In this document: in pieces, positions 1 to 7,422 of the stretch | Layout of the letters: every line of letters begins with the position of its first letter | Numbering within the stretch: the stretch's first letter is position 1 | Source of the DNA: Natrinema mahii | GTDB taxonomy: Archaea > Halobacteriota > Halobacteria > Halobacteriales > Natrialbaceae | Assembly (NCBI GenBank): GCA_000690595.2 | Contig: JHUT02000013.1 | Location: 1 to 64,000 of the forward strand | DNA: 64,000 nt | Direction of reading: 5' to 3' | Made by a program: the position numbers and the translations under genes | The notes under the pieces: model-generated | Told to the model about the DNA's origin: nothing | Seen by the model: only the letters and a program-made list of their open reading frames with translations | Database searches by the model: none

Positions 1-38
1 CGCGTGATCTCGAGGAGCACATCGTGAAGACTGCGTAA
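1..38 (+). CDS. C-terminal tail of a gene cut by the window start
   Basis: Reading from base 3 gives the open tail RDLEEHIVKTA followed by TAA at 36-38. The acidic, helical character fits a haloarchaeal protein end, but only eleven residues are visible, so neither family nor function can be given. The next 167 bases hold no gene that I can support. Confidence 0.4.
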   Translation, partial: RDLEEHIVKTA

Positions 39-205
39 GTACTGGATGCGAATGTGAGAACATGCTGGAGATTCCTGTTGAGCGAGAAAATACGTCGATA
101 GTTCTGAACAGAGAGCGACGTAACTCGCTGAATGAAGCAGAAATAATTCAGCGTGCGGTAGATATATGACCGATCACATCGTTAGCTGGATGTAGGTGAA
201 CACTG

Positions 206-772
206 ATGGACTTAACTGATACTCCCGACGACATTCGTGATTCAACTGAGAGTCCACCTGATTTTACCGAATGGGACTCTCCTGAAGAGGTCTTGAAAGG
301 AGGCCCAACGCGAGAACGATTGCTCAGTGTTATTTTACAGTTACGGACTCCAACAAAAGTGTCCAGAATTGCAGAGCAAGCAGACTGTGATACTGAGACT
401 GCACGGGACTATCTTGAATGGTTCACCTCGATGGGAATGACGCGTGAGATCTCGGGACGACCTGTGAGATACGAACGCAACGAATCGTATCTCCAGTGGC
501 GCAGAGTTGAGCAAATCCGAGACGAATATTCTGAGGCAGAGATCGTCAAAGAGCTCAAAGAGACGATGAAACGAATCGAGGAGTATCGTGCTCAGTTCGA
601 TGCTGACAGTCCGGAAGACGTGTCTCTCATGGATCGCACCGAGGAAGCGTCAGTTGAAGAAGTGTGGGAAGCACTGAGTGAGTGGAAAACGCTCAAACAA
701 CGTGCAGAGCTCTTAGATACAGCGCGTCAGAACGGCCATTCCTCGAGTGGCGGTGCCAAAGTCGATGCCTGA
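206..772 (+). CDS. DUF7342-like winged-helix protein, probable antitoxin of a TA-like pair
   Basis: This 188-residue acidic protein has a central winged-helix segment (about residues 35-100, with SRIAEQADCDTETARDYLEW as the likely recognition helix). A helical region rich in Glu and Lys follows. It closely parallels the protein at 4265-4792 in length and layout, including the shared pattern RYERN..YL.W. I recall such proteins as the haloarchaeal DUF7342 family. The ATG at 206 is the only good start. Its end overlaps the next gene by eight bases, so the two are translationally coupled. The role as DNA-binding antitoxin and autorepressor is inferred from the HTH and the pairing. Confidence 0.8.
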   Translation: MDLTDTPDDIRDSTESPPDFTEWDSPEEVLKGGPTRERLLSVILQLRTPTKVSRIAEQADCDTETARDYLEWFTSMGMTREISGRPVRYERNESYLQWRRVEQIRDEYSEAEIVKELKETMKRIEEYRAQFDADSPEDVSLMDRTEEASVEEVWEALSEWKTLKQRAELLDTARQNGHSSSGGAKVDA

Positions 773-1211
773 ACGCCGGCCAGCTGACGACGATACTGTC
801 CCAGAGGTCGGTGGCATCGATACCGACATTCTCGAACAAATTGGGCAGCATCTTGAACGAAGTAATCGCTTTGCAGAGACCGTCTTTCAGCCGGAGTACG
901 CACCAAGTTCAGTCGTCGCAGAATACGACATGGGGTACTTTCCAACTGCTATCGAGCGTGCGTATCTTCAGGTTCGCTGGTACGAGACAGACGATTTCAA
1001 TATCCACTACTCTGAACAATACGCCACTGGAAACCACTGGGAGTGTCGGTGGGACCGCCATCCAAACGATCACAATACTCGCTCACATTTTCATCCACCG
1101 CCAGATGCAGCGACACCAGGGGATGATGTGGAGTATGAGGAAGACTGGCGAGATATACTCTCAGACGTACTCGGCGACTTAGACGATCGAATCGAAGCGT
1201 TTTGGGAGTAA
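765..1211 (+). CDS. TumE-like (DUF6516-like) small protein, probable toxin partner
   Basis: The product is 148 residues when started at the ATG at 765, which matches its 148-residue paralogue at 4793-5239. A GTG at 747 is an alternative start. The conserved core is a beta-rich segment ending in WECRWDRHPNDHN followed by a His-rich stretch (HFHPPP). This recalls the C-terminal pattern of the TumE family of toxin-antitoxin proteins. The coupling to an upstream winged-helix gene, seen twice in this window, supports a TA pair. The biochemical activity of this branch is not known to me, so toxicity is an inference. Confidence 0.75.
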   Translation: MPERRPADDDTVPEVGGIDTDILEQIGQHLERSNRFAETVFQPEYAPSSVVAEYDMGYFPTAIERAYLQVRWYETDDFNIHYSEQYATGNHWECRWDRHPNDHNTRSHFHPPPDAATPGDDVEYEEDWRDILSDVLGDLDDRIEAFWE

Positions 1212-1272
1212 ATCTGACCGCAATCTCACTCATATCAGCACATTTTTGTGAGACAATCTATATTTTTTATCA

Positions 1273-1324
1273 GCGGCGTTGGATTCGAACCACTGTTTGG
1301 AAGCACCGGGTGACCCAACGCCGC
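1273..1324 (+). terminator. Long hairpin downstream of the TumE-like gene
   Basis: A perfect 10-base inverted repeat (GCGGCGTTGG at 1273-1282, CCAACGCCGC at 1315-1324) encloses about 32 bases and is followed by CTTTTG. It lies 61 bases after the stop codon at 1211, so it could end the upstream transcript. The T-run is short and the loop is long, so terminator function is only a guess. Confidence 0.35.
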
Positions 1325-1403
1325 CTTTTGATCGTGACTGACAAAGTGGAATGACTGTTCGTTGAAAGAGCCTGTGGTGCTGCCAAATAGTCGTCCGAAG
1401 TCT

Positions 1404-1419
1404 GAAGTCCATGGACTTC
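1404..1419. promoter_or_regulatory. Perfect 16-bp palindrome, candidate operator of the HTH-PIN pair
   Basis: GAAGTCCATGGACTTC is a perfect palindrome lying 12 bases upstream of the ATG at 1432, which I take as the start of the HTH gene. It contains an earlier in-frame ATG at 1411. Its position and symmetry fit a binding site for a dimeric regulator, and autoregulation by the HTH protein is the simplest explanation. Confidence 0.45.
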
Positions 1420-1431
1420 GAACAAGTGACT

Positions 1432-2133
1432 ATGACTGCTGACGATCGAATTCGTCCTGACGGCGGGACCGATGCGTTGGATCCGCCACCAACAGACATC
1501 ATGGATAAGGAAACGCTCGAGCCAAAGGCGCTGGCCCAGAATGCGCCGAAGCTCGAGATACTGACGCAACTGCTCAACCAGCCAGCACTCGCTCGTGTGT
1601 ACGTGTATGTCTGCTACTGGGGGCCGGTTTCACCGCCGGAGATCATGGACGCTCTCGAGCTCTCAAAATCGACGGCCTATGAATACGTCGACCGGCTGGT
1701 TGACTTTGGGCTCGTTGATCGAGATGAATCGACGCGTCCGCAGCAGCTGACTGCTGAGCCCCTCATCATTGTCGAGCAGTACGCGCCGATCGTGATCACA
1801 CCAACAGTCCTGCATGCGCTTGCACTACAGGAGGTTGACGACGATATCGACTACTTTTTGGACCGTTACGGAACTGGAAAACTCATCGCTGCACTAAGGG
1901 GTGCAGGGCTCCATTTCGCGGGGAAGACAACCCAGCGGATGGTCGCCACCGATATCGATGTTCGGGAGACTGAGGCGATGATGATCATCTATGCGCTCCA
2001 GCCTGCACTCGCTGTTGGGAGAGAGCACGATCCGTTCTTCGAGTATCTATTTCCCGATGTCGCCGACCAGATGGAGGTTCCTGATCTCGACGGTGCAGAT
2101 GGTGCCCCAGCGAAGTCAGAGTCGCACGAGTGA
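1432..2133 (+). CDS. HTH protein (DUF7437-like), probable antitoxin to the PIN protein
   Basis: The protein is 233 residues from ATG 1432, or 240 from ATG 1411. I prefer 1432 because the earlier ATG sits inside a perfect palindrome. Residues of about 45-105 form a winged helix (PPEIMDALELSKSTAYEYVD is the likely HTH). The rest is an all-helical domain of unknown fold. It is followed after nine bases by a PIN-domain gene, and this HTH/PIN arrangement is common in haloarchaea. It probably represses its own promoter and neutralises the PIN RNase. Direct evidence for neutralisation is absent. Confidence 0.75.
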   Translation: MTADDRIRPDGGTDALDPPPTDIMDKETLEPKALAQNAPKLEILTQLLNQPALARVYVYVCYWGPVSPPEIMDALELSKSTAYEYVDRLVDFGLVDRDESTRPQQLTAEPLIIVEQYAPIVITPTVLHALALQEVDDDIDYFLDRYGTGKLIAALRGAGLHFAGKTTQRMVATDIDVRETEAMMIIYALQPALAVGREHDPFFEYLFPDVADQMEVPDLDGADGAPAKSESHE

Positions 2134-2142
2134 GTCCGTTCG

Positions 2143-2673
2143 ATGGGTCATGCAAATCCACTATCGGCTGAGAAGGATGTCCTTGTCGATGCGAACATCT
2201 TCTTCGCGATCGGTCACCCTACTAACCCACAATACGCACGATTCCGGAGTGCTGTCCGTAACGCGGGCGTTGTGGTGAAACTTCCCCAACGAGTTATCGG
2301 GGAACTCGGCGGCTCAGATACAGAGCGCGTACGGACAGCCATCGACGAGGGATGGGCCGAAATCATCGATGCACCAGCACCAACAGATGGCGACGCTGTC
2401 GCAGCCAGCGATATCGCCATGCGAACTATTGCTGCTGAAACCGACCAGCCTGAGTATGAGGTCGAAAAAACAGATGCGATCCTTGCAGGGCTCGTCGTCC
2501 AATACGTCAGAGACCGCTCAACACGCGGTGTGATCGTCCTCACTGATGATCAGCCTGCCAGGGAGGGTATTAAAAATGCCGTCACTGCGCAGGGGTATAC
2601 CGATGCAATCTCTGTCTACGGATTAGCGGAGATCATTGGCGATGACCCAGGCGACTCGATGCGACTAATCTGA
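2143..2673 (+). CDS. PIN-domain protein, probable RNase toxin
   Basis: The 176-residue product begins with the PIN-type strand VLVDANIFFAIG (first catalytic Asp near residue 16). Further acidic positions lie in the middle (the GELGGSD region), at EKTDAILAGL and at VLTDDQPAREG near the C-terminus, as expected for the metal site of PIN ribonucleases. PIN toxins typically cleave RNA. The gene follows the HTH gene by nine bases, so the two form an operon. The length is slightly above the usual 130-150 residues. Cellular target unknown. Confidence 0.75.
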   Translation: MGHANPLSAEKDVLVDANIFFAIGHPTNPQYARFRSAVRNAGVVVKLPQRVIGELGGSDTERVRTAIDEGWAEIIDAPAPTDGDAVAASDIAMRTIAAETDQPEYEVEKTDAILAGLVVQYVRDRSTRGVIVLTDDQPAREGIKNAVTAQGYTDAISVYGLAEIIGDDPGDSMRLI

Positions 2674-2756
2674 GTTGATCCAGTCATCTCGTGTGTTCTG
2701 TACTACCTCCTAATCTCGGAAGCTTCATCACTCAATACATATACATACATTCAAAC

Positions 2757-3050
2757 ATGTACGATCTCACCGCATTTCAGCGTGATATCTTGTACGTGAT
2801 CGCCGGCCAGAACGAACCACATGGCCTCGCGATCCAAGATGAACTCGAGGAGTACTACGAGAACGAGATCCACCACGGGCGACTGTATCCGAATCTCGAC
2901 GATGTCGTCGACAAAGGGCTTGTTGAGAAGGGCAAGATCGATCGTCGGACGAACTCCTACACGATCACAGCGCGTGGCCGACGCGAACTCGAGGCCCGCC
3001 GGGAGTGGGAAGATCAGTACGTCGGTGAGCTACTCTCGAATTCGGAGTGA
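2757..3050 (+). CDS. PadR-family winged-helix transcriptional regulator
   Basis: From ATG 2757 the protein has 97 residues and opens with MYDLTAFQRDILYVIAG. The PadR hallmark GRLYPNLDDVVDKGLVEKG lies in the middle, with RRTNSYTITARGRRELEARR as the wing and C-terminal helix. PadR proteins are small dimeric repressors that often answer to small molecules. The paralogue at 3240-3512 shares the same layout and most of these motifs. An AT-rich stretch with ACAT/ATGT half sites precedes the start and could be promoter and operator. The upstream extension to 2691 lacks coding character. Confidence 0.85.
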   Translation: MYDLTAFQRDILYVIAGQNEPHGLAIQDELEEYYENEIHHGRLYPNLDDVVDKGLVEKGKIDRRTNSYTITARGRRELEARREWEDQYVGELLSNSE

Positions 3051-3239
3051 GACGGTTACGACGGCTGATCGTGCATACTGAGTCGAATCCCTCGAGTGTT
3101 GTTCCATTACGATCACAGTGTCAGGATGGCGTGAATGAAACGAGAGTCAGCTAGTGGTATAAAGAACCGACTAGTTTGATTACCTTACATCTACGTACGT
3201 GTAGAATAACAAATATCATCTCGCCTGAATGGCTGGGCC

Positions 3240-3512
3240 ATGGACGACCTTACAGGATTCCAACGAGACCTCCTGTACGTGATCGCGGGCGCTGACCAGC
3301 CATCTGGACAGGATGTCAAAGACGAGATCGAGCAGTACTACAGCTCAGAGATCAATCATGGTCGGCTGTATCCAAATCTCGATACGGTCGTGAATAAGGG
3401 CCTTGTCGAGAAAGGACAACTCGACAGGCGCACAAACTATTACGCGATTACAGACGAGGGAGAGCAAGCAATTGAGGATCGGCGTGAGTGGAAATCCCAG
3501 TACACCGGTTAG
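3240..3512 (+). CDS. PadR-family regulator, paralogue of the preceding gene
   Basis: This 90-residue protein (MDDLTGFQRDLLYVIAGADQ at the start, HGRLYPNLDTVVNKGLVEKG in the middle) is a near copy of the PadR protein 190 bases upstream. It ends slightly earlier. The two genes are separately spaced, so each probably has its own promoter. A partly symmetric element with CTAC/GTAG arms lies at 3191-3204, about 35 bases before the ATG, and may be its operator. Tandem duplication followed by divergence is the likely history. Target genes are not evident; the membrane protein at 3663 is one candidate. Confidence 0.85.
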   Translation: MDDLTGFQRDLLYVIAGADQPSGQDVKDEIEQYYSSEINHGRLYPNLDTVVNKGLVEKGQLDRRTNYYAITDEGEQAIEDRREWKSQYTG

Positions 3513-3662
3513 GATACGAAACCTATCACCAAGATGTCGTCTAGTTCTACGAAAATCCAGTATGTATGATTAGCACAGCGGTATTTTCCTCGATATTCAG
3601 TGATAGTCTTCAAATTTTCAGATATACTGAAGTTAGCTAGCGGCCTACGACAATACTACGAC

Positions 3663-4055
3663 ATGTCTATACTAATATCATACCGGTCACGCCAACTTGC
3701 ACGAATTAGCTTACTGGGTATCATTGCTCTCTTCACAGGAACACGTGTCATTGAGTACGAATCAAGTCCATGGGGGTGGGTCGCAGTATTTGCTATCGTG
3801 ACAGCTCTCATTTTTGGCCCAGCCACGTGGATTATTCGCGATCGTGTTTCCAAAGCACAGCGTGAACGTCTCAGTTACGTTGTGACTGGTTTCGTTTTAC
3901 TCTGCGTACCATTCGTCATTGGACTTGGACTCGTTGTTGATGGCTTACTATTCTTCATCAATGTCGGTGTACTTGGCAGTGTTATCGGCCTTGCAGTCAC
4001 GTTTCTCGTCGAGCGAACAGTTGTTCCCGAACGGTTTGGTGGTACAGCCCAATAA
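3663..4055 (+). CDS. Small multi-span membrane protein, unrecognised
   Basis: From ATG 3663 the protein has 130 residues. It has four hydrophobic segments (around ISLLGIIALFTGTRV, WGWVAVFAIVTALIF, LSYVVTGFVLLCVPFVIG and LLFFINVGVLGSVIGLAVTF) separated by short charged loops. A GTG at 3600 would add 21 residues but reads poorly. I recognise no family. It lies behind the PadR pair on the same strand with a gap of about 150 bases, so it may be controlled by them. PadR regulators often govern membrane transporters, but that link is inference only. Confidence 0.55.
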   Translation: MSILISYRSRQLARISLLGIIALFTGTRVIEYESSPWGWVAVFAIVTALIFGPATWIIRDRVSKAQRERLSYVVTGFVLLCVPFVIGLGLVVDGLLFFINVGVLGSVIGLAVTFLVERTVVPERFGGTAQ

Positions 4056-4232
4056 CATCCCTCTGATGTGAATAGCAAGGGAGTGAAGATCTCTTGACCA
4101 GGCGGGCGAAACTCGACAACGCTGAGGTTTTCCACGCATTGGGCGGTTCTGTCTTACAGTCAGCAGCTTGTTCTCTCGGTGTGGACCCTCTGCAGATCAG
4201 ACATCAGATTGCACATATCTGAGTGATACAAA

Positions 4233-4240
4233 GATATATT
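4233..4240 (+). promoter_or_regulatory. TATA-like box for the second winged-helix/TumE-like module
   Basis: GATATATT ends 24 bases before the ATG at 4265. That spacing suits an archaeal TATA box driving a leaderless transcript. Confidence 0.45.
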
Positions 4241-4264
4241 GAGCATGACCGCGTACAGTTGGAT

Positions 4265-4792
4265 ATGACTGAGTTCGATCCGGCCCCAGAATCTGACGCT
4301 GCTCAGCGACGGTGGCAAGAGGGCACGGACACGTTTGGTCGTGTCTACGATGTTGCCCTTGGAGTGACATCGCCCACCGCGTACACTGAGATTGCGGAGC
4401 TTGCCGATTGCTCTCCGAACGCCGCGAAAAAGCATCTCGAGCGTCTGACCGAGATGGGTATCGTTCGATCAGACCGTGATAGTCGCCCCGCGCAGTACGA
4501 ACGGAACGATGGGTATCTCGAGTGGCAGGAGGCCAGCCAAATTGCAGATGAGCTCTCCATCGACGAGATAATCGACCGCGTGGCAGCACTCGAAGAACAG
4601 TTCTCAGAGTATGAGGAGCAGTTCGGAACCACTGACCCGACGGCGGTCTCGGTCGTCGAGCATGACGACCATGAGATGGTTCATGAACGGATGACTGCGA
4701 TCAGTGAGTGGCAAGGCATTATTCGAGAGATTCGGCTGTATGAGCTTGCTCGACAGCTCTCCCAGAACGATGGGCACCTGATCCCTGCCTGA
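4265..4792 (+). CDS. DUF7342-like winged-helix protein, second copy
   Basis: The product has 175 residues from ATG 4265, and the TATA-like box upstream supports this start over ATG 4223. It repeats the plan of the protein at 206-772: a winged helix (EIAELADCSPNAAKKHLERL as the recognition helix), then RPAQYERNDGYLEWQEASQI, then a long charged helix and a C-terminal helical part around MTAISEWQGIIREIRLYEL. The stop codon directly touches the ATG of the next gene (TGAATG), so the two are coupled. Role as antitoxin and repressor is inferred from the pairing. Confidence 0.8.
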   Translation: MTEFDPAPESDAAQRRWQEGTDTFGRVYDVALGVTSPTAYTEIAELADCSPNAAKKHLERLTEMGIVRSDRDSRPAQYERNDGYLEWQEASQIADELSIDEIIDRVAALEEQFSEYEEQFGTTDPTAVSVVEHDDHEMVHERMTAISEWQGIIREIRLYELARQLSQNDGHLIPA

Positions 4793-5239
4793 ATGAGTCG
4801 GCCACCATCGGATTCACACCCTGACTCGACAGGGCCACCGGATCGGCAGACACTGCGATTGCTCGAGCGACATCTCACATCGGATTCACTCGTCGCCGAG
4901 ACAGCATTCGATCCAGATTCCTACGAGCCGCGACTCCTCAAGGCGTTCCTTGATCTGGAGCGATATCCAGAACCAGTCTCAACAGCCCGGATTGACATTC
5001 GGTGGTTCACGACTGGGGATTTCACATTCCACTATGTCGAAGATCACGACGATAGCAGCCGGTGGGAATGCCGTTGGGATCGGCATCCAAACACGCACAA
5101 TGCCCGGTTGCACTTTCACCAGCCACCGACTGCGAACGACATTACTGATCTTGAACTCCCGTCGCTCCACCCACTCGAAGTGTACTCGACGGTACTTACT
5201 GCGATCGAACAGCGTCTTGAGACTCTTTGGTCTCAGTGA
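4793..5239 (+). CDS. TumE-like (DUF6516-like) small protein, second copy
   Basis: This 148-residue protein is paralogous to the product of 765-1211. Both carry the core WECRWDRHPN.HN.R.HFH.PP near residue 90-110, preceded by a beta-rich segment with R/DIRWFTTGDFTFHY. The N-terminal 20 residues are polar and variable. Its start abuts the stop of the winged-helix partner. The conserved His, Arg and Asp residues could form an active site, but I know of no demonstrated chemistry for this haloarchaeal branch. Confidence 0.75.
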   Translation: MSRPPSDSHPDSTGPPDRQTLRLLERHLTSDSLVAETAFDPDSYEPRLLKAFLDLERYPEPVSTARIDIRWFTTGDFTFHYVEDHDDSSRWECRWDRHPNTHNARLHFHQPPTANDITDLELPSLHPLEVYSTVLTAIEQRLETLWSQ

Positions 5240-5346
5240 AAATGTGTGACTCCCGCTAGCCTCTCGTATATAGTATTTGCGAGGATGTCGGCGGGGTTCT
5301 TTCACTGGACGGAACACTCAAACGCGTCTCGTGAGATGATCCGTGT

Positions 5347-6795
5347 ATGAACCGAGCGATCCTCGTGGTTTCCGTGGCGCTCCTCGTCGTTCTTGCGGGA
5401 TGTGCGAGCGACACCGGGGGTCCCGAGAATGCGATCGATGACTCTCAGACTGTTGGGAATGCCATCGAGGTTGTTGACATGAACGTCGAAGACGTGTCGC
5501 CCGGCGAGGAGTACATCGTCCTCGAGAATACCGCCGATGAACCCGTTGATTTGTCTGGGTTTGAACTCCGAGACCGAGAGGGAGGACAGGTCGATGGCGG
5601 CCTCTCTCCGTTTTCGTTTCCAAATGAGTTCGTCCTGGAGTCTGGGGAGACGGTGAAGATAACCACCGGTGAAGGCGACCCAACGGAGACCGAACTGTAC
5701 TGGGGGTACAACGTGAATATCTGGCGGGATGCCGGCGACGTGGTTCGGCTCGTCGACGCCAATGGCCAGGTCGTGCTCGAGCACGCCTACGGTGATATCG
5801 ATCTCGATGGGTCTGAGTCGGACGGCGATGTAGAGGACGATAACGGTGACGAGAGCGATGGACTCGACGGGAGCACTGTCGAGGGAGAACTCGAGATTCA
5901 CCACATCGACGTTGGACAAGGTGATTCGACTCTCATCATCACGCCAGCCAATGAGACGATCCTGATCGATACCGGCGACTGGCGCCAAGACGGCAGTGAG
6001 GTCATCGCCTATCTCGAGGCCCAGGGGATTGATCGGATTGATCACCTTGTCGCAACGCACGCTGATGCCGACCATATCGGTGGCCACGCCGCTGTGATCG
6101 AGCACTTCGAGACGACTGGTGAGGGTATTGGAACCGCATACGATTCGGGTGTCCCATCGGATTCTGCGACCTATGGGAACTACCTCGATACCGTCGACGA
6201 GTACGGCGTCGAGCTGCTCATTGTCGAAAGCGGCGATGAGCTACCGCTTGAGGGCGATGTCTCTGCTCAGGTGATGAACCCGCCTGCTGAGGATTCTGGG
6301 AGTGATGTCAACGATAACAGTGTGGTACTGGCGTTCGAGTTTGGCGACTTCCAGTATTTAGCGCCCGGCGATGTCGATACTGGCGTCGAGCAGCGGATAG
6401 TCGATGAGTGGGGAAGCGACCTCGAGAGCGATGTCTACAAGGCTGGCCATCACGGGTCATCGACCTCCTCGAGTGACGCCTTCGTGGATGCCGTAGATCC
6501 GGAGATGTCTATCATTTCGAGTGCCTACGACTCACAGTACGGGCACCCAAGCGATGAGGTCCTCGAACGGTTTGCCGAGCGAGAGATCGAAACGTACTGG
6601 ACGGGAGTCCACGGCGATATTGTGGTTCGCACTGACGGCACGTCGGTCGACGTAGAGACGAGAGAGTCGTTCTCGACGAACGCCGAGGATATCCTTGCGG
6701 AGACACCTGATTCCGACGACGAGACGAATTCCCTGATATCTCCTCCGCTGGTCGCCAGTGGAATTGATGGAGCTGTCGCTCCTGCTATGGGGTGA
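5347..6795 (+). CDS. Secreted lipoprotein: lamin-tail domain plus metallo-beta-lactamase fold hydrolase
   Basis: The 482-residue protein opens with a hydrophobic signal ending in a lipobox (VVLAGC, Cys near residue 19), so it should be lipid-anchored outside the cell. Residues of about 40-150 resemble a lamin-tail (LTD) domain (EEYIVLENTADEPVDLSGFE). A Ser/Asp/Gly-rich linker follows. Then comes a ComEC/Rec2-type metallo-beta-lactamase domain with the metal motif THADADHIGG near residue 237 and further ligand positions at APGDVD and AGHHGSSTS. Such domains are often linked to DNA uptake or extracellular nuclease activity. Substrate unknown. The next gene follows at once, suggesting an operon. 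Confidence 0.85.
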   Translation: MNRAILVVSVALLVVLAGCASDTGGPENAIDDSQTVGNAIEVVDMNVEDVSPGEEYIVLENTADEPVDLSGFELRDREGGQVDGGLSPFSFPNEFVLESGETVKITTGEGDPTETELYWGYNVNIWRDAGDVVRLVDANGQVVLEHAYGDIDLDGSESDGDVEDDNGDESDGLDGSTVEGELEIHHIDVGQGDSTLIITPANETILIDTGDWRQDGSEVIAYLEAQGIDRIDHLVATHADADHIGGHAAVIEHFETTGEGIGTAYDSGVPSDSATYGNYLDTVDEYGVELLIVESGDELPLEGDVSAQVMNPPAEDSGSDVNDNSVVLAFEFGDFQYLAPGDVDTGVEQRIVDEWGSDLESDVYKAGHHGSSTSSSDAFVDAVDPEMSIISSAYDSQYGHPSDEVLERFAEREIETYWTGVHGDIVVRTDGTSVDVETRESFSTNAEDILAETPDSDDETNSLISPPLVASGIDGAVAPAMG

Positions 6796-6800
6796 GAAAG

Positions 6801-7079
6801 ATGGATGGGACTTACACTGGCGTTGTCGATCGAATTGAGGACGGTGAGATTGCCGTCATCTTGCTCGAGGAGAATGAGCAGGTGATCGAGCAAGTCGATG
6901 TCCCTGTGGCTCGATTGCCTGAGCCCGCTCAAACAGACGGTGGCGTGCTTTTGGTGACGCTTGAGGATGGTGAAATCACGTCGATGGAGTACCGACCGGA
7001 CGCCACTCGCGACCGCCGAGAGTCTGCGCAGGAGAAACTGGATCGGTTGTCGGAGAAGTTGTCTGATCGCGAAGAGTGA
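6801..7079 (+). CDS. DUF3006-like small acidic protein
   Basis: From ATG 6801 the product has 92 residues. A GTG at 6792 overlapping the upstream stop is an alternative. The pattern YTGVVDRIEDGEIAVILLEE..E.....DVP..RLP and a C-terminal helix resemble DUF3006 proteins. In my recollection these often sit next to ComEC-like metallo-beta-lactamase genes, exactly as here. The fold is probably a small beta-barrel. Function unknown; the genomic pairing suggests joint action with the lipoprotein hydrolase, though this protein has no signal peptide. Confidence 0.75.
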   Translation: MDGTYTGVVDRIEDGEIAVILLEENEQVIEQVDVPVARLPEPAQTDGGVLLVTLEDGEITSMEYRPDATRDRRESAQEKLDRLSEKLSDREE

Positions 7080-7320
7080 GTCGACGCTGGCGGTGATGAA
7101 GAGTGACTCTCGAGGAAAAGTCTGTAGTGGACACTTGGTTCTGTTCGAAGTTCCGTCTGATGAGAGGAGAATCGTGGATTGTCAAACGCTCAGTACAGGG
7201 GTCTCACGTACTGGTCAGATCGTTGAATTGCGCAATACCTGTCAAGAACACCGTGCGAGATACAGAGGATATACATCAGTGACATATACTAGGGGTGGTA
7301 CTCCAGTTCAGTCACGAGAT

Positions 7321-7422
7321 CTAGATTCTTGAGAGAGCATCGTATTCGGTGAAGTCGCGTTCACTCACTTCCTCGAACTGAAGGCGGGCAGCAGCCTTAT
7401 GCAGGCTCTGTAAACACTTCAT
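7321..7422 (-). CDS. Possible 33-residue ORF, perhaps a gene remnant
   Basis: An ATG-started frame reads MKCLQSLHKAAARLQFEEVS and continues with ERDFTEYDALSRI to a TAG at 7321-7323. Its helical, acidic composition looks coding. The N-terminal pattern recalls the helix-rich repeats associated with haloarchaeal homing endonucleases, though weakly. It overlaps the last 26 bases of the nuclease-like gene in another frame. It may be a real small protein or the stump of a lost gene. Confidence 0.3.
   Translation of the reverse strand: MKCLQSLHKAAARLQFEEVSERDFTEYDALSRI

Noticed and set aside
1275-1300. tRNA-like T-arm on the minus strand (GTGGTTCGAATCCAAC)
   Set aside because: The T-stem has only three good pairs, and no anticodon arm or D-arm can be folded beside it; the sequence is explained by the long hairpin at 1273-1324.
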